From Methanosarcinales archaeon (lineage in GTDB: Archaea; Halobacteriota; Methanosarcinia; Methanosarcinales; Methanocomedenaceae): a stretch of DNA of 23,491 nt. The notes under the pieces were generated by a model. The model was not told where the DNA came from. It saw only the letters and a list, made by a program, of their open reading frames with translations, and ran no database searches. Made by a program: the position numbers and the translations under genes. Location of the stretch: assembly GCA_023136155.1 (NCBI GenBank), contig JAGLRT010000120.1, positions 1 through 23,491 on the forward strand. The letters are read 5' to 3'. Position 1 is the first letter of the stretch, and every line of letters begins with the position of its first letter. Shown one piece after another: positions 1 to 6,835 of the stretch.

Positions 1-82
1 AAGTTTATCTTTCAAAGTCAGGTATATATTTCCATGGCAACAATTCAAAAATTATTAATCAAATCAAGTATTCATCAACTTA

Positions 83-376
83 GTGCAAAGTGACATACTT
101 TCATACGGACCTTCTTCCAACCATAAACCAACTATTACAGTTAAATCTATATTCTCAGATAATAATAACTGGGATGCATTTCAGCTATCAGAAAAATCCA
201 ATCTCCAAGATGTTGAAATCAAAGAAGTCACTAAAATGATGACCTGTAAAGATGCGGATCGTGGCTTCTTTATTATCGGAAAACTCCTTCACAAGCTCTC
301 CAAAATCAAGTTTCAACAGAATGCGCTGCATGAAATATGCGGCAGCGCAAGATTATACCTACATCAAAAAAAATAA
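83..376 (+). pseudogene. Relic of IS91-type transposase N-terminus
   Basis: A 97-codon frame opening with GTG. Residues around 20-62 resemble the start of the zinc-binding transposases of IS91-type elements: an I-F-x-D-x-x-x-x-W-x-x-F stretch, then E-V-T-K-M-M-T-C-K-D and R-G-F. In intact members a C-x-x-C...C-x-x-C zinc ribbon follows. Here the first cysteines are missing and only the last C-G is left (about residues 86-87), after a K-x-K-F. The frame then stops, with no catalytic domain downstream. I read it as a decayed, non-functional fragment. The similarity is from memory of the family pattern and is modest; it could be a chance open frame in AT-rich DNA. Confidence 0.35.
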
Positions 377-499
377 CAAAAACCCCCTCATTCGGTCTCC
401 TATACACACCCCACCACCTCAAACCTATGGCATATTTCATGTCTCAAGCTACTGATTTTGTATTGACCATAGTTTGTCCCAACCGCAGCAGAGTTGGCC

Positions 500-571
500 G
501 AATAAAAAAGAGCGATTACTCGCTCCCCCTCTTCTAAGAACGGTACGTGAAAGTTTCCCTTCATACCGCTC
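500..571 (-). ncRNA. Group II intron 3' end (domains V and VI), remnant
   Basis: On the minus strand, positions 571 down to 538 fold as a textbook 34-nt domain V. The basal 8-bp helix starts GAGC, so the catalytic AGC triad is present. A two-base CG bulge on the 3' strand follows, then a 6-bp upper helix closed by a GAAA tetraloop. Downstream (about 533-500) is a domain VI-like hairpin: GAGCGA pairs with TCGCTC around a GTAA loop, extended by G-U pairs, ending in ATTCGGCC like common intron 3' ends. The 3' splice site is near 500 but not fixed. No reverse transcriptase reading frame and no 5' intron domains are visible in the window, so this is a truncated copy. The purine-rich segment just upstream (ggaaggctt) is also typical of these introns. 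Confidence 0.85.
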
Positions 572-587
572 AAGCCTTCCATAACCC

Positions 588-926
588 TTATCGTGCAGCA
601 GTTATCATTTCGATAATTGCTTTTGTAATTCCGGTCTGCAGCCTATTAACACATTCAGCGTCTGTGAGTCTCTCGCTTTTCAGCATCGTTGACATCATAG
701 AGCTGACAAGAAAGTTGCCAGATTCTAAGTTGGCTCGTGCATGGGCTTCTGTGAATGCAGGAATAAACCCCCTGCAGTTGTTTTTGAACTGGTGGACAGG
801 AAGGTCACGGTACCCAATATGTGAGAATGCACCGAATGCTGCCTGTTATGGATGCGTGCATCGTAAAAGCCATCATCCATAGTTCCTGCTGAAAAGATAT
901 TAAGACGCTGACTGTTGTTTGATTAA
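588..926 (-). pseudogene. Frameshifted C-terminal gene fragment, unrecognised
   Basis: Two minus-strand frames join into one convincing protein tail. From about 926 to 855 one frame reads ...QRLNIFSAGTMDDGFYDARI..., and after a frame change near 853 it continues as GAFSHIGYRDLPVHQFKNN..., through a helix-rich region containing SERLTDAECVNRLQTG, to a TAA at 588-590. Composition and continuity look like real coding sequence of about 110 residues, but I do not recognise the family. There is no start region, and the upstream frame is closed by a stop near 927. The stop codon lies only 16 bases before the group II intron domain V. It overlaps a longer plus-strand open frame (547-882), which I regard as its shadow. 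It may be the remains of a chromosomal gene broken by intron or IS activity. Confidence 0.45.
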
Positions 927-956
927 GTAGAAAGTGATTCATTTAGAGGTATATAC

Positions 957-966
957 TTATATAAAA
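957..966 (+). promoter_or_regulatory. TATA box of toxin-antitoxin pair
   Basis: TTATATAAAA lies about 23 bases before the antitoxin ATG at 984. In archaea transcription begins about 25 bases after the TATA centre, so the message would start at or just before the ATG and be leaderless. No ribosome binding site precedes 984, which agrees. Confidence 0.55.
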
Positions 967-983
967 GACACCAAGTTGTATCT

Positions 984-1199
984 ATGTCTGAGTCACAGAT
1001 GTTACACAAAATATCAAATGATATTGAATTTTTAAAGGACCAGATAACTAATATGCAAAGGGATATCAGCGAAATCAATGCAGATATTCACAGATTGCGT
1101 CCCGAATACAGGGCAAAAGTGGAACAAATATTAGATGAAGGCGTTTTTGAGACTTATTCCAGCTTTGATGAATTGAGGCGCGAAATTGAAAAAGTATAA
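984..1199 (+). CDS. Small coiled-coil antitoxin (RelB-like)
   Basis: This 71-residue acidic protein has a long heptad-rich helix (about residues 5-40, with L-K-D-Q-I-T-N-M-Q-R-D-I) followed by a short C-terminal segment rich in Glu and Tyr/Phe (F-E-T-Y-S-S-F-D-E-L). That layout fits archaeal antitoxins that dimerise by the helix and wrap the toxin with the tail. It overlaps the next gene by 14 bases and is probably co-transcribed and translationally coupled with it. The role is inferred mainly from the RelE-type partner. As in other such modules, the pair probably represses its own promoter, but no operator was identified. There is no clear DNA-binding motif in the sequence, so binding may come from the coiled coil or be absent. 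Confidence 0.65.
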   Translation: MSESQMLHKISNDIEFLKDQITNMQRDISEINADIHRLRPEYRAKVEQILDEGVFETYSSFDELRREIEKV

Positions 1200-1452
1200 G
1201 CCTGGCATTGAATCTACTTTAAAAAAGAAGCTGGCCAAACTGTTTAAGAAAGACAGGAAACGATATGAAATAGTGATGAAAAAGATTGAGGAGATCCTGC
1301 AAAATCCCCATCACTATAAGCCTCTGACCCATGATATGAAACATTTATACAGGGTTCATATCGATAGTTCATTTGTACTGGTTTTTTCCATTCAAGAAAA
1401 TGAAGAGATTGTGTTATTCGTCGATATAGACCACCATGATAATATCTATTGA
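1186..1452 (+). CDS. RelE-family mRNA interferase toxin
   Basis: This 88-residue basic protein starts at TTG inside the antitoxin gene; no other start gives a full-length RelE fold. It follows the RelE pattern: two N-terminal Lys/Arg-rich helices (L-K-K-K-L-A-K-L-F-K-K-D and Y-E-I-V-M-K-K-I-E-E-I), a P-H-H-Y-K-P-L loop, then strands with L-Y-R-V-H-I, F-V-L-V-F-S-I and I-V-L-F-V-D-I-D-H-H-D, ending in Tyr. The R-V-H-I, I-D-H-H-D and terminal Y segments are where RelE/YoeB-type toxins keep their catalytic residues. Such toxins cleave mRNA on the ribosome. Length and the order antitoxin then toxin are typical. It appears intact. It sits in a debris-filled accessory zone, which suits a horizontally moving module. 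Confidence 0.8.
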   Translation: MKKYKPGIESTLKKKLAKLFKKDRKRYEIVMKKIEEILQNPHHYKPLTHDMKHLYRVHIDSSFVLVFSIQENEEIVLFVDIDHHDNIY

Positions 1453-1675
1453 TATCTAAAGATTTTAGCAAATTATTTGTCAACAAAATACAAATTCTCA
1501 AACATTATGCAGTTTTTCGTACTTTTTGCTTTAATGAAAAATCACCCCGTATACGGCCTGAAATCCCACCCCTGGTACCTGACCAGCACCATCAACACCC
1601 GGCTCTTCTCAGGCGGCAGTGACAGTATCAGTGCGACCACATGCTTGCACAACCGCTGCCGTCCCAGGCCCCGCT

Positions 1676-1835
1676 GAAAATTCCCACCTAAAATTGACCC
1701 ACCATATGTACTAAAATCCTCATGGTTTATTGCAGGAGGTTTTGGGTGATCTCAATAGAAAGTATTAGGGAAACATATTATTCATTGAATGTGACGAATA
1801 ATCGAAAAGTTTATGTAACAATAACTCTAATTTGA
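1676..1835 (+). mobile_element. Probable IS21-type end with truncated istA start
   Basis: Positions 1683-1702 (read on the minus strand as a GGGTCAATTTTAGGTGGGAA pattern) resemble the repeated motif near the ends of IS21-family elements. About 45 bases on, a strong Shine-Dalgarno (AGGAGG at 1735-1740) precedes a GTG at 1746, opening a 29-codon frame beginning V-I-S-I-E-S-I-R-E, similar to IstA transposase N-termini. It then loses similarity and stops at 1833-1835. I read this as one terminus plus the first codons of istA, truncated by deletion. No IstB or other terminus was found. The family assignment is from pattern memory only. Confidence 0.4.
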
Positions 1836-1892
1836 GATAAATATTAGAAAAGAATGCTTAAATTAAGGAATGAGATGGGGAAGGGAGTATTA

Positions 1893-2867
1893 ATGAGAAA
1901 ATTGTTGACAATCTGTTTATTAGTAGCAGGAATTATTCTTATTTCTGGCTGTATTGATGAAGAAAAAACTAATTCTGAAACATCAACCATTTCACAATCA
2001 TCAATTAATGAACCTTTAATGGAAATTTCAGCATCCCCTTCAATATCAATCTCCTCGCCTTCCGATAATTATTCAAGTGCAGAGCTTCTTACCTTTGTTG
2101 AGCGCATGTTTACTTATCCCGGAATAATGAACATCTCTCTTTTTCCCGGTGAGCTTCCTGGTAATCTACCAGTTGTGGTTCCCATTCCAGAAGATGCTGT
2201 GGTTATAGGCAGTTCAGTTTACTCTGACGAATATCAACAAATTCAGATAATCCTTGACGTACAGGAAGATCCGAGTGAAATTGTAGATTTTTACAAAAAT
2301 AACCTGGAAAAAGCCGGATGGAATGAGACAAAAGGTTTTTACCCGGAAGAGAGTGGTTTTACATCTTTTTACATGCCTGAAAGTACTATCTTCTGTCGAT
2401 TTGAAGGGAAAGGACCTTCCTTGACGATTACTTCATACGCATCAAATGGAAATGAGCCAACTGATGTGCGATTGAACCTGGATACTAATCCACGAAATCC
2501 AATCTGCAGAATTAATTCAGACCCATATCAAGGGATTTACCAAGCTGAAAATGTAATACCAATATTAATACCACCAAAAGGAGCCCAACAAAGAGGGGGA
2601 GGAGGGGGTGGTAGCGATGATCAACAATATTCAGAAACTACCTTGAAAACCGAACTAAGTGTATTGGAATTAGAAGACCATTACCAAAATCAACTTGTGG
2701 AAGCTGGTTGGGAGTTAAAAGAGAATGTCAGCAATAGTTCAATTACTTTGAGCACATGGTCTTTTACTGACGAGCTTGGTGATCAATGGTCAGGCATTTT
2801 ATTTGTTAATGAGGTTGGGAAAAGTGACTTGTATTTTGTTTACTTTACCGTACAATTAGTTTATTAA
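1893..2867 (+). CDS. Secreted lipoprotein with duplicated domain
   Basis: The product is 324 residues long. The start at 1893 is chosen over an in-frame ATG at 1854 because AAGGGAG (1881-1887) is a good ribosome site for it, the signal peptide begins there, and a TATA-like TAAATATTA near 1843 places transcription start near 1868. The N-terminus is a lipoprotein signal with the lipobox L-I-S-G-C, so the protein is probably lipid-anchored outside the membrane. A Ser/Thr/Asn-rich linker follows. Two related units then carry an F/H-Y-x-x-x-L-x-x-A-G-W core: D-F-Y-K-N-N-L-E-K-A-G-W, and D-H-Y-Q-N-Q-L-V-E-A-G-W about 150 residues later. They are separated by a run of six glycines. This looks like an internal duplication. 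No enzyme motif is visible, and the function is unknown. Confidence 0.8.
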   Translation: MRKLLTICLLVAGIILISGCIDEEKTNSETSTISQSSINEPLMEISASPSISISSPSDNYSSAELLTFVERMFTYPGIMNISLFPGELPGNLPVVVPIPEDAVVIGSSVYSDEYQQIQIILDVQEDPSEIVDFYKNNLEKAGWNETKGFYPEESGFTSFYMPESTIFCRFEGKGPSLTITSYASNGNEPTDVRLNLDTNPRNPICRINSDPYQGIYQAENVIPILIPPKGAQQRGGGGGGSDDQQYSETTLKTELSVLELEDHYQNQLVEAGWELKENVSNSSITLSTWSFTDELGDQWSGILFVNEVGKSDLYFVYFTVQLVY

Positions 2868-2912
2868 TTCCACAATTTATTGTCGGCTATCATACCCACA
2901 GATATTATCACT

Positions 2913-3002
2913 ATGAATAGAACGCTCATACTTTTCCTGTTAACAGCACTTACGGTAAGTGGGTGCACTCCAGACTTACTCAAATGGATGAAGAATGGGT
3001 AA
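2913..3002 (+). CDS. 29-residue lipobox peptide
   Basis: A short frame encodes a signal peptide (MNRTLILFLLTALTVSGC) with a correct V-S-G-C lipobox, followed by only eleven more residues, T-P-D-L-L-K-W-M-K-N-G. It lies 45 bases after the larger lipoprotein. It may be a real micro-lipoprotein or the remnant of a longer lipoprotein gene truncated soon after the signal. No strong ribosome site is visible before the ATG. A hydrophobic, perfectly formed signal in so short a frame is unlikely to be pure chance, but translation is unproven. Confidence 0.4.
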   Translation: MNRTLILFLLTALTVSGCTPDLLKWMKNG

Positions 3003-3085
3003 GTAAAGTGTGAAAATCTGCCAGATAATTATAAATGAAATGAACATTTAATCATTATAATCAATGATCAATGGAGGCACAATCC

Positions 3086-3625
3086 ATGAGAGTGGAAGAT
3101 ATATTGAGTGAAGGTTATGAAATATATAAAGAACAGTTTGTCACATTTATCATTGCAACATTGATCGCAGCAATAGGGTCAATTTTTATTATAACTGCAC
3201 CGCCACTGTTTTTTGGCATTTTTTATATGGCGTTTAAGCTGATCAGGGGGGAAGAAGTGGAAATCAGTGATGTACTTAAGGGATTTGACTACTTCATCAC
3301 CAGCTGGGTGCTGGTAATAATCGCGGGCCTTGCAATACTAACAGGTATGACATTTCTTGTAATTCCCGGCCTGGTTCTAATCATATTATTCCAGTACGCC
3401 ATCCCTATTGCCGTATATGAGAAAAGAGGTGCCATCGATTCCCTTACAAAAAGCTGTGAAATCGGATGGGCAAACCTGCAATATTCAATAATACTGGGTA
3501 TAATATTATGTGTGATAAATGGGGTTGGGAGTGCCCTTCAGGTAGGTTGGTTGATAACCTACCCGTACACCGTGATCTGCTTTTGCATAGCGACCAAAAA
3601 ACTGATTGAAGCAAATGGTCCATAG
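3086..3625 (+). CDS. Multi-pass membrane protein (DUF4013-like)
   Basis: The product is 179 residues long. The ATG at 3086 is preferred to 3071 because GGAGG (3073-3077) sits 8 bases before it, and a TATA-like TTATAAATG near 3032 would give a leader of about 28 bases. An amphipathic N-terminus (V-E-D-I-L-S-E-G-Y-E-I-Y-K-E-Q-F) precedes four or five hydrophobic helices. Between helices are L-I-R-G-E-E-V-E-I-S-D-V-L-K-G-F-D and Y-E-K-R-G-A-I-D-S-L-T-K-S. This layout and the recurring G-[FY]...I-P-G-L motifs match small DUF4013-like or glycerophosphodiesterase-membrane-domain-like proteins of archaea and bacteria, whose function is not established. The family call is tentative; the membrane topology is clear. 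Confidence 0.75.
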   Translation: MRVEDILSEGYEIYKEQFVTFIIATLIAAIGSIFIITAPPLFFGIFYMAFKLIRGEEVEISDVLKGFDYFITSWVLVIIAGLAILTGMTFLVIPGLVLIILFQYAIPIAVYEKRGAIDSLTKSCEIGWANLQYSIILGIILCVINGVGSALQVGWLITYPYTVICFCIATKKLIEANGP

Positions 3626-3751
3626 AGAATCTACCGTGAATCGCCTGTCCGGGACATCCAATATACCGGATTCGCTCAACCCGGGCGGACCGTAGCGGTT
3701 TACACGATCGAAGGTAAATTCTGAAATACAATAAACCATATCTCAAACGTA

Positions 3752-4714
3752 ATGTCCTCAATACGAACTTTGGGACGACGGTTGTTTGGTCCTTCATTCG
3801 ACTATATACTTTTACTGCGCCCCCGCCAATGGCCTATCCTGACCTTCCAGCTGGCAGTTGGGGTACTGTGCGCTCCTGCAGTTGCAGCAGCCATTGGGAA
3901 CTGGTACACTGGCCCGGTAACCTTCTCCTGGTTCGGCCTGGTCCGGGCATGGATGGCCTGGGTTGTGTGCCTGAATGGTGGTACACTGGCCTTCAATAGC
4001 GCCTACGACCGTGACGAAGATGATATTGCCTATCTGGCCAGGCCACCACCACCGCCCAGTCATTTAGCGCTGGTCTCATTTCTGCTTATGGTGGCAGGTG
4101 CGGTAATTGCCTTTACCATAACACCTGCTTTCGGGCTTGTGACACTTGGTTGTGTCCTGATGTCGGTCATATATTCTCATCCGGTAACACGCTGGAAAAG
4201 CAAACCAGGAGGCGACCTGGCCATTAACATTCTTGGTTACGGGAGCGGCACTACTATATCCGGCTTAATGGTCGGACAGGTGGTCGCAGGCTCATATGCC
4301 ATTATTCCCGATAATACCGGCTGGTTCCTGGTTGCAGGTTTTGGCCTCCTTTTCGGTTCATTCTACCCGCTGACCCAGATATACCAGATACCATCCGACC
4401 GCGAGCGCGGTGATACCACACTGGCAACAGTCCTGGGTATTCGTACATCCCTGCTATTGACCATTGTTCTTGGAATTGCCGCAGGTGTCTTCCTACTCAG
4501 GGCAGCCATGCAATGGAATGCAGCTGATACGCTCTGGTCAGTGTTTCCGCTCCTGGGGGCGATGGTGGTCTGGATAGGAATGCTTGTGGCCTGGCACCGA
4601 AAGGCTGGAGAAATGGACGATGCTGCTCACGAGAAAGGAATGTACTGTGCCCTCATGGTATGGGCAGTCATCGATGGTGCAGTACTCATCAGTCGTTACG
4701 GATTCTTTTTTTAA
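3752..4714 (+). CDS. UbiA-family membrane prenyltransferase
   Basis: A 320-residue polytopic protein, the usual length for UbiA prenyltransferases, which join a polyprenyl diphosphate to an aromatic or glycerol-type acceptor in the membrane. The first Asp-rich motif is N82-S-A-Y-D86-R-D88-E-D90-D and the second is around S-D216-R-E-R-G-D221; both bind Mg-diphosphate. About eight or nine hydrophobic helices surround them. A run of five prolines (98-102) after the first motif is unusual. The acceptor cannot be told from sequence: archaeol ether lipid, quinone/methanophenazine and heme routes all use this fold. A TATA-like AATACAATAAAC near 3725 and the lack of a ribosome site suggest a leaderless message. 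It ends convergently with the next gene, 122 bases apart. Confidence 0.85.
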   Translation: MSSIRTLGRRLFGPSFDYILLLRPRQWPILTFQLAVGVLCAPAVAAAIGNWYTGPVTFSWFGLVRAWMAWVVCLNGGTLAFNSAYDRDEDDIAYLARPPPPPSHLALVSFLLMVAGAVIAFTITPAFGLVTLGCVLMSVIYSHPVTRWKSKPGGDLAINILGYGSGTTISGLMVGQVVAGSYAIIPDNTGWFLVAGFGLLFGSFYPLTQIYQIPSDRERGDTTLATVLGIRTSLLLTIVLGIAAGVFLLRAAMQWNAADTLWSVFPLLGAMVVWIGMLVAWHRKAGEMDDAAHEKGMYCALMVWAVIDGAVLISRYGFFF

Positions 4715-4836
4715 AGTAAGGATAAACACTTTAGAAAAACTGTGAAAACCTGGGAAAAACTTGTTTGCATCTGATAACTGCCAGGAGCATAGACTTGTCC
4801 AAAGTTCAATTCAGAATACATCTGCCGTCGTATTGT

Positions 4837-6021
4837 TCATAGGTGTGCTAAAGCCTGGTCCAGATCCGCGATTATATCTTCCACTTCTTCAATACCCACA
4901 GAAATCCTCACCAGGTCATCAGTTATTCCAGTCTCTGCTCTTACCTTGCCAGGTACATTCGCGTGTGTCATAGAAGCAGGATGCTGAATCAGGGTATCAA
5001 CCGCACCCAGACTGACTGCCAATGAACACAATTCAACGCTGTTCATAAGTTTCTGTCCGGCTTCAATGCCCCCCTTAATTCCAAAAGATATCATACCACT
5101 AAAACCGCTCATCTGCTTTTTTGCTAGATCATATTGTGGATGACCTGGTAATCCGGGATATCTGACCCACCCGATTTTGGAATGTGCTTCCAGGAATTCG
5201 GCCACTTTCATGGCATTACTGGCGTGCCTTTCCATTCTTAGATGCAGCGTCTTCAATCCCCTGATACATAACCAGGCTTCAAGTGGACCCATTGTTCCAC
5301 CTGTAAAATTAACAATTGATGACATGCTTTCGATAAATTCTTTTTTTCCAACAACAACGCCACCCAAAAGGTCTGCATGACCACCAATATATTTCGTACA
5401 ACTATGTACCACTACATCTGCACCCAATTGCAGAGGTCTCTGGAAGCGAGGCGTTGCAAAAGTATTGTCAACGACACAAAGAGCACCAACATCTCTGCCT
5501 ATGTTACATATCTCTTCAATATCACTCACTATCATTGTGGGATTAGCTGGTGTTTCTAAAAAGATCATCTTTGTATTCTTTTTTATGTTCCTCTTCACAT
5601 TCTCGTGATCTGAAGTATCAACAAAACTGACCTCTATACCGAACTTGGTCAGTATCGAGGAGAATAATCCATACGTACCACCGTAGACCACATTGGTTGA
5701 CAAAAGGTGGTCTCCATGTTCCAGTTGAGAAAGAGCAACAGCAGTTATCGCAGCCATTCCGGATGAGAAAGTCTGGCCTGTCTCGCCCCCTTCAAGAGAA
5801 GATATCTTGTCTACAAAAGCTGCATGTGTAGGTGTATTTGGCCCAACACGGGCATATATGTATCCTTCTTCTTCGCCATTAAATCTTGCAGCACCCTGTT
5901 GGGCATTATCAAATACAAATGTGGAAGTCTGATATATCGGAGTTGTATGCGCTCCATATGAAGCATCCGGCGCTTCTCCGGCATGAACACATTGGGTGCC
6001 AAACTTCTTCTCTGTTTTCAT
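4837..6021 (-). CDS. PLP-dependent trans-sulfuration enzyme (cystathionine synthase/lyase family)
   Basis: A 394-residue Cys/Met-metabolism PLP enzyme of full family length. The PLP lysine is K210 in S-C-T-K-Y-I-G-G-H. D185 in V-V-D-N-T-F-A-T-P binds the ring nitrogen, and Y56-A-R58 is the phosphate-binding pair from the neighbouring subunit. V-Y-G-G-T-Y-G-L-F (112-120) carries Gly where methionine gamma-lyases have the special Cys, so a methionine gamma-lyase is less likely. The C-terminus S-L-G-A-V-D-T-L-I-Q-H-P-A-S-M-T-H is typical. Candidate reactions are cystathionine gamma-synthase, cystathionine gamma-lyase or O-acetylhomoserine sulfhydrylase; sequence alone does not separate them. GGAG lies 8 bases before the ATG. 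It stands alone, flanked by a convergent gene and a long intergenic region. Confidence 0.88.
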   Translation of the reverse strand: MKTEKKFGTQCVHAGEAPDASYGAHTTPIYQTSTFVFDNAQQGAARFNGEEEGYIYARVGPNTPTHAAFVDKISSLEGGETGQTFSSGMAAITAVALSQLEHGDHLLSTNVVYGGTYGLFSSILTKFGIEVSFVDTSDHENVKRNIKKNTKMIFLETPANPTMIVSDIEEICNIGRDVGALCVVDNTFATPRFQRPLQLGADVVVHSCTKYIGGHADLLGGVVVGKKEFIESMSSIVNFTGGTMGPLEAWLCIRGLKTLHLRMERHASNAMKVAEFLEAHSKIGWVRYPGLPGHPQYDLAKKQMSGFSGMISFGIKGGIEAGQKLMNSVELCSLAVSLGAVDTLIQHPASMTHANVPGKVRAETGITDDLVRISVGIEEVEDIIADLDQALAHL

Positions 6022-6367
6022 CTTTACTTCTCCGTTTAAAGCTTTGGATTAATTAATTATGACTTGTGATATACTTATCATTTTTGATAGAGATTGTCGG
6101 AAAAATATATATTTCGATGATTTTCAATATTTTAAATAATTACAGCATGACGTTGCATATCGATTTACTTGATGAATGTGTTACGAATTGTTCCGATTTC
6201 ATCATTTTTCCGGCAGTCTCGATAATGAGGTTTTTTCAGGGTTTTAATCACCGAACTCTGGTATGGAAATAAGCGCTCATGACATTTCAGGACACCCATG
6301 AGTATGAAAATGCTATTTTCAGAGCAAGACAACAAATGAATGACAATTTCCATCTATCCATCTATCC
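6022..6367 (-). other. Long intergenic stretch, no supported gene
   Basis: These 346 bases hold the promoter region of the PLP enzyme (minus-strand AT-rich stretches near 6035-6110 and a GGAG ribosome site at about 6027-6032). The rest is AT-rich DNA with only short open frames of 62-68 codons on each strand (6066-6272 plus, 6165-6353 minus), which lack ribosome sites or recognisable motifs. A small tandem of ATCTATCC occurs near 6352-6367. I see no RNA gene or insertion sequence here. Confidence 0.5.
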
Positions 6368-6832
6368 TCACAACCCTACAATTCCAATATCCAGCGCAAG
6401 CGACAGCACAATAGCAATCACCGAAAATGCAAAGATAACAAGATAATTCAACCGTTCCTTGGACACAGAAAGGCTCCACATAACATAATTCAATCCCTCA
6501 AAATCCTCAGCAGTAAAAGCTTCCCGCCGGTCAATCTTCTCAAGTAACCCCAGGTCCTTTATCACCCCGTACCTGCGCTTACCAATGTGATACCTATGTG
6601 CAAAAAACCACAAGTACCCCATAACTCCCAGATACCACAGCACCCGTGCATAAATATCTCCATAATGGTCCGCAATTATCACCAGTCTTAGCAGCAGTGC
6701 TGAGACAAGGCCCACCCAGAAATACATTTTTATCACAGGCATCCGGTACCCTTTTGGTATCTTTACTTTTGCACTGTCAGATTCAAACTCTTTCATAATA
6801 ACACCAGCCTTAAGAGACACTATCATCGCCAA
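6368..6832 (-). CDS. Small conserved-type membrane protein beside GGR
   Basis: About 150 residues. It contains two adjacent hydrophobic helices in the first half (V-I-K-M-Y-F-W-V-G-L-V-S-A-L-L-L and L-W-Y-L-G-V-M-G-Y-L-W-F-F-A), a charged central loop (H-R-Y-H-I-G-K-R-R-Y-G-V-I-K-D-L) and a C-terminal helix. The listed start is TTG; in-frame ATGs at 6826 and 6796 are equally possible, and 6796 gives M-K-E-F-E-S. The gene follows the flavoprotein stop by a few bases and a TGATG occurs at the junction, so it is probably coupled to that gene. I do not recognise a named family. Its context suggests a partner of the flavoprotein in membrane-lipid or isoprenoid chemistry, which is inference. Confidence 0.7.
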   Translation of the reverse strand: MAMIVSLKAGVIMKEFESDSAKVKIPKGYRMPVIKMYFWVGLVSALLLRLVIIADHYGDIYARVLWYLGVMGYLWFFAHRYHIGKRRYGVIKDLGLLEKIDRREAFTAEDFEGLNYVMWSLSVSKERLNYLVIFAFSVIAIVLSLALDIGIVGL

Positions 6833-6835
6833 ACA

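Noticed and set aside
547..882. 111-codon plus-strand open frame beginning M-K-V-S-L-H-T-A-Q-A-F
   Set aside because: It runs antisense across domain V of the group II intron and the minus-strand gene fragment, so it is most likely their shadow.
6066..6353. Two overlapping short frames, 6066-6272 plus and 6165-6353 minus
   Set aside because: No ribosome site, no recognisable motif, AT-rich composition; treated as intergenic.
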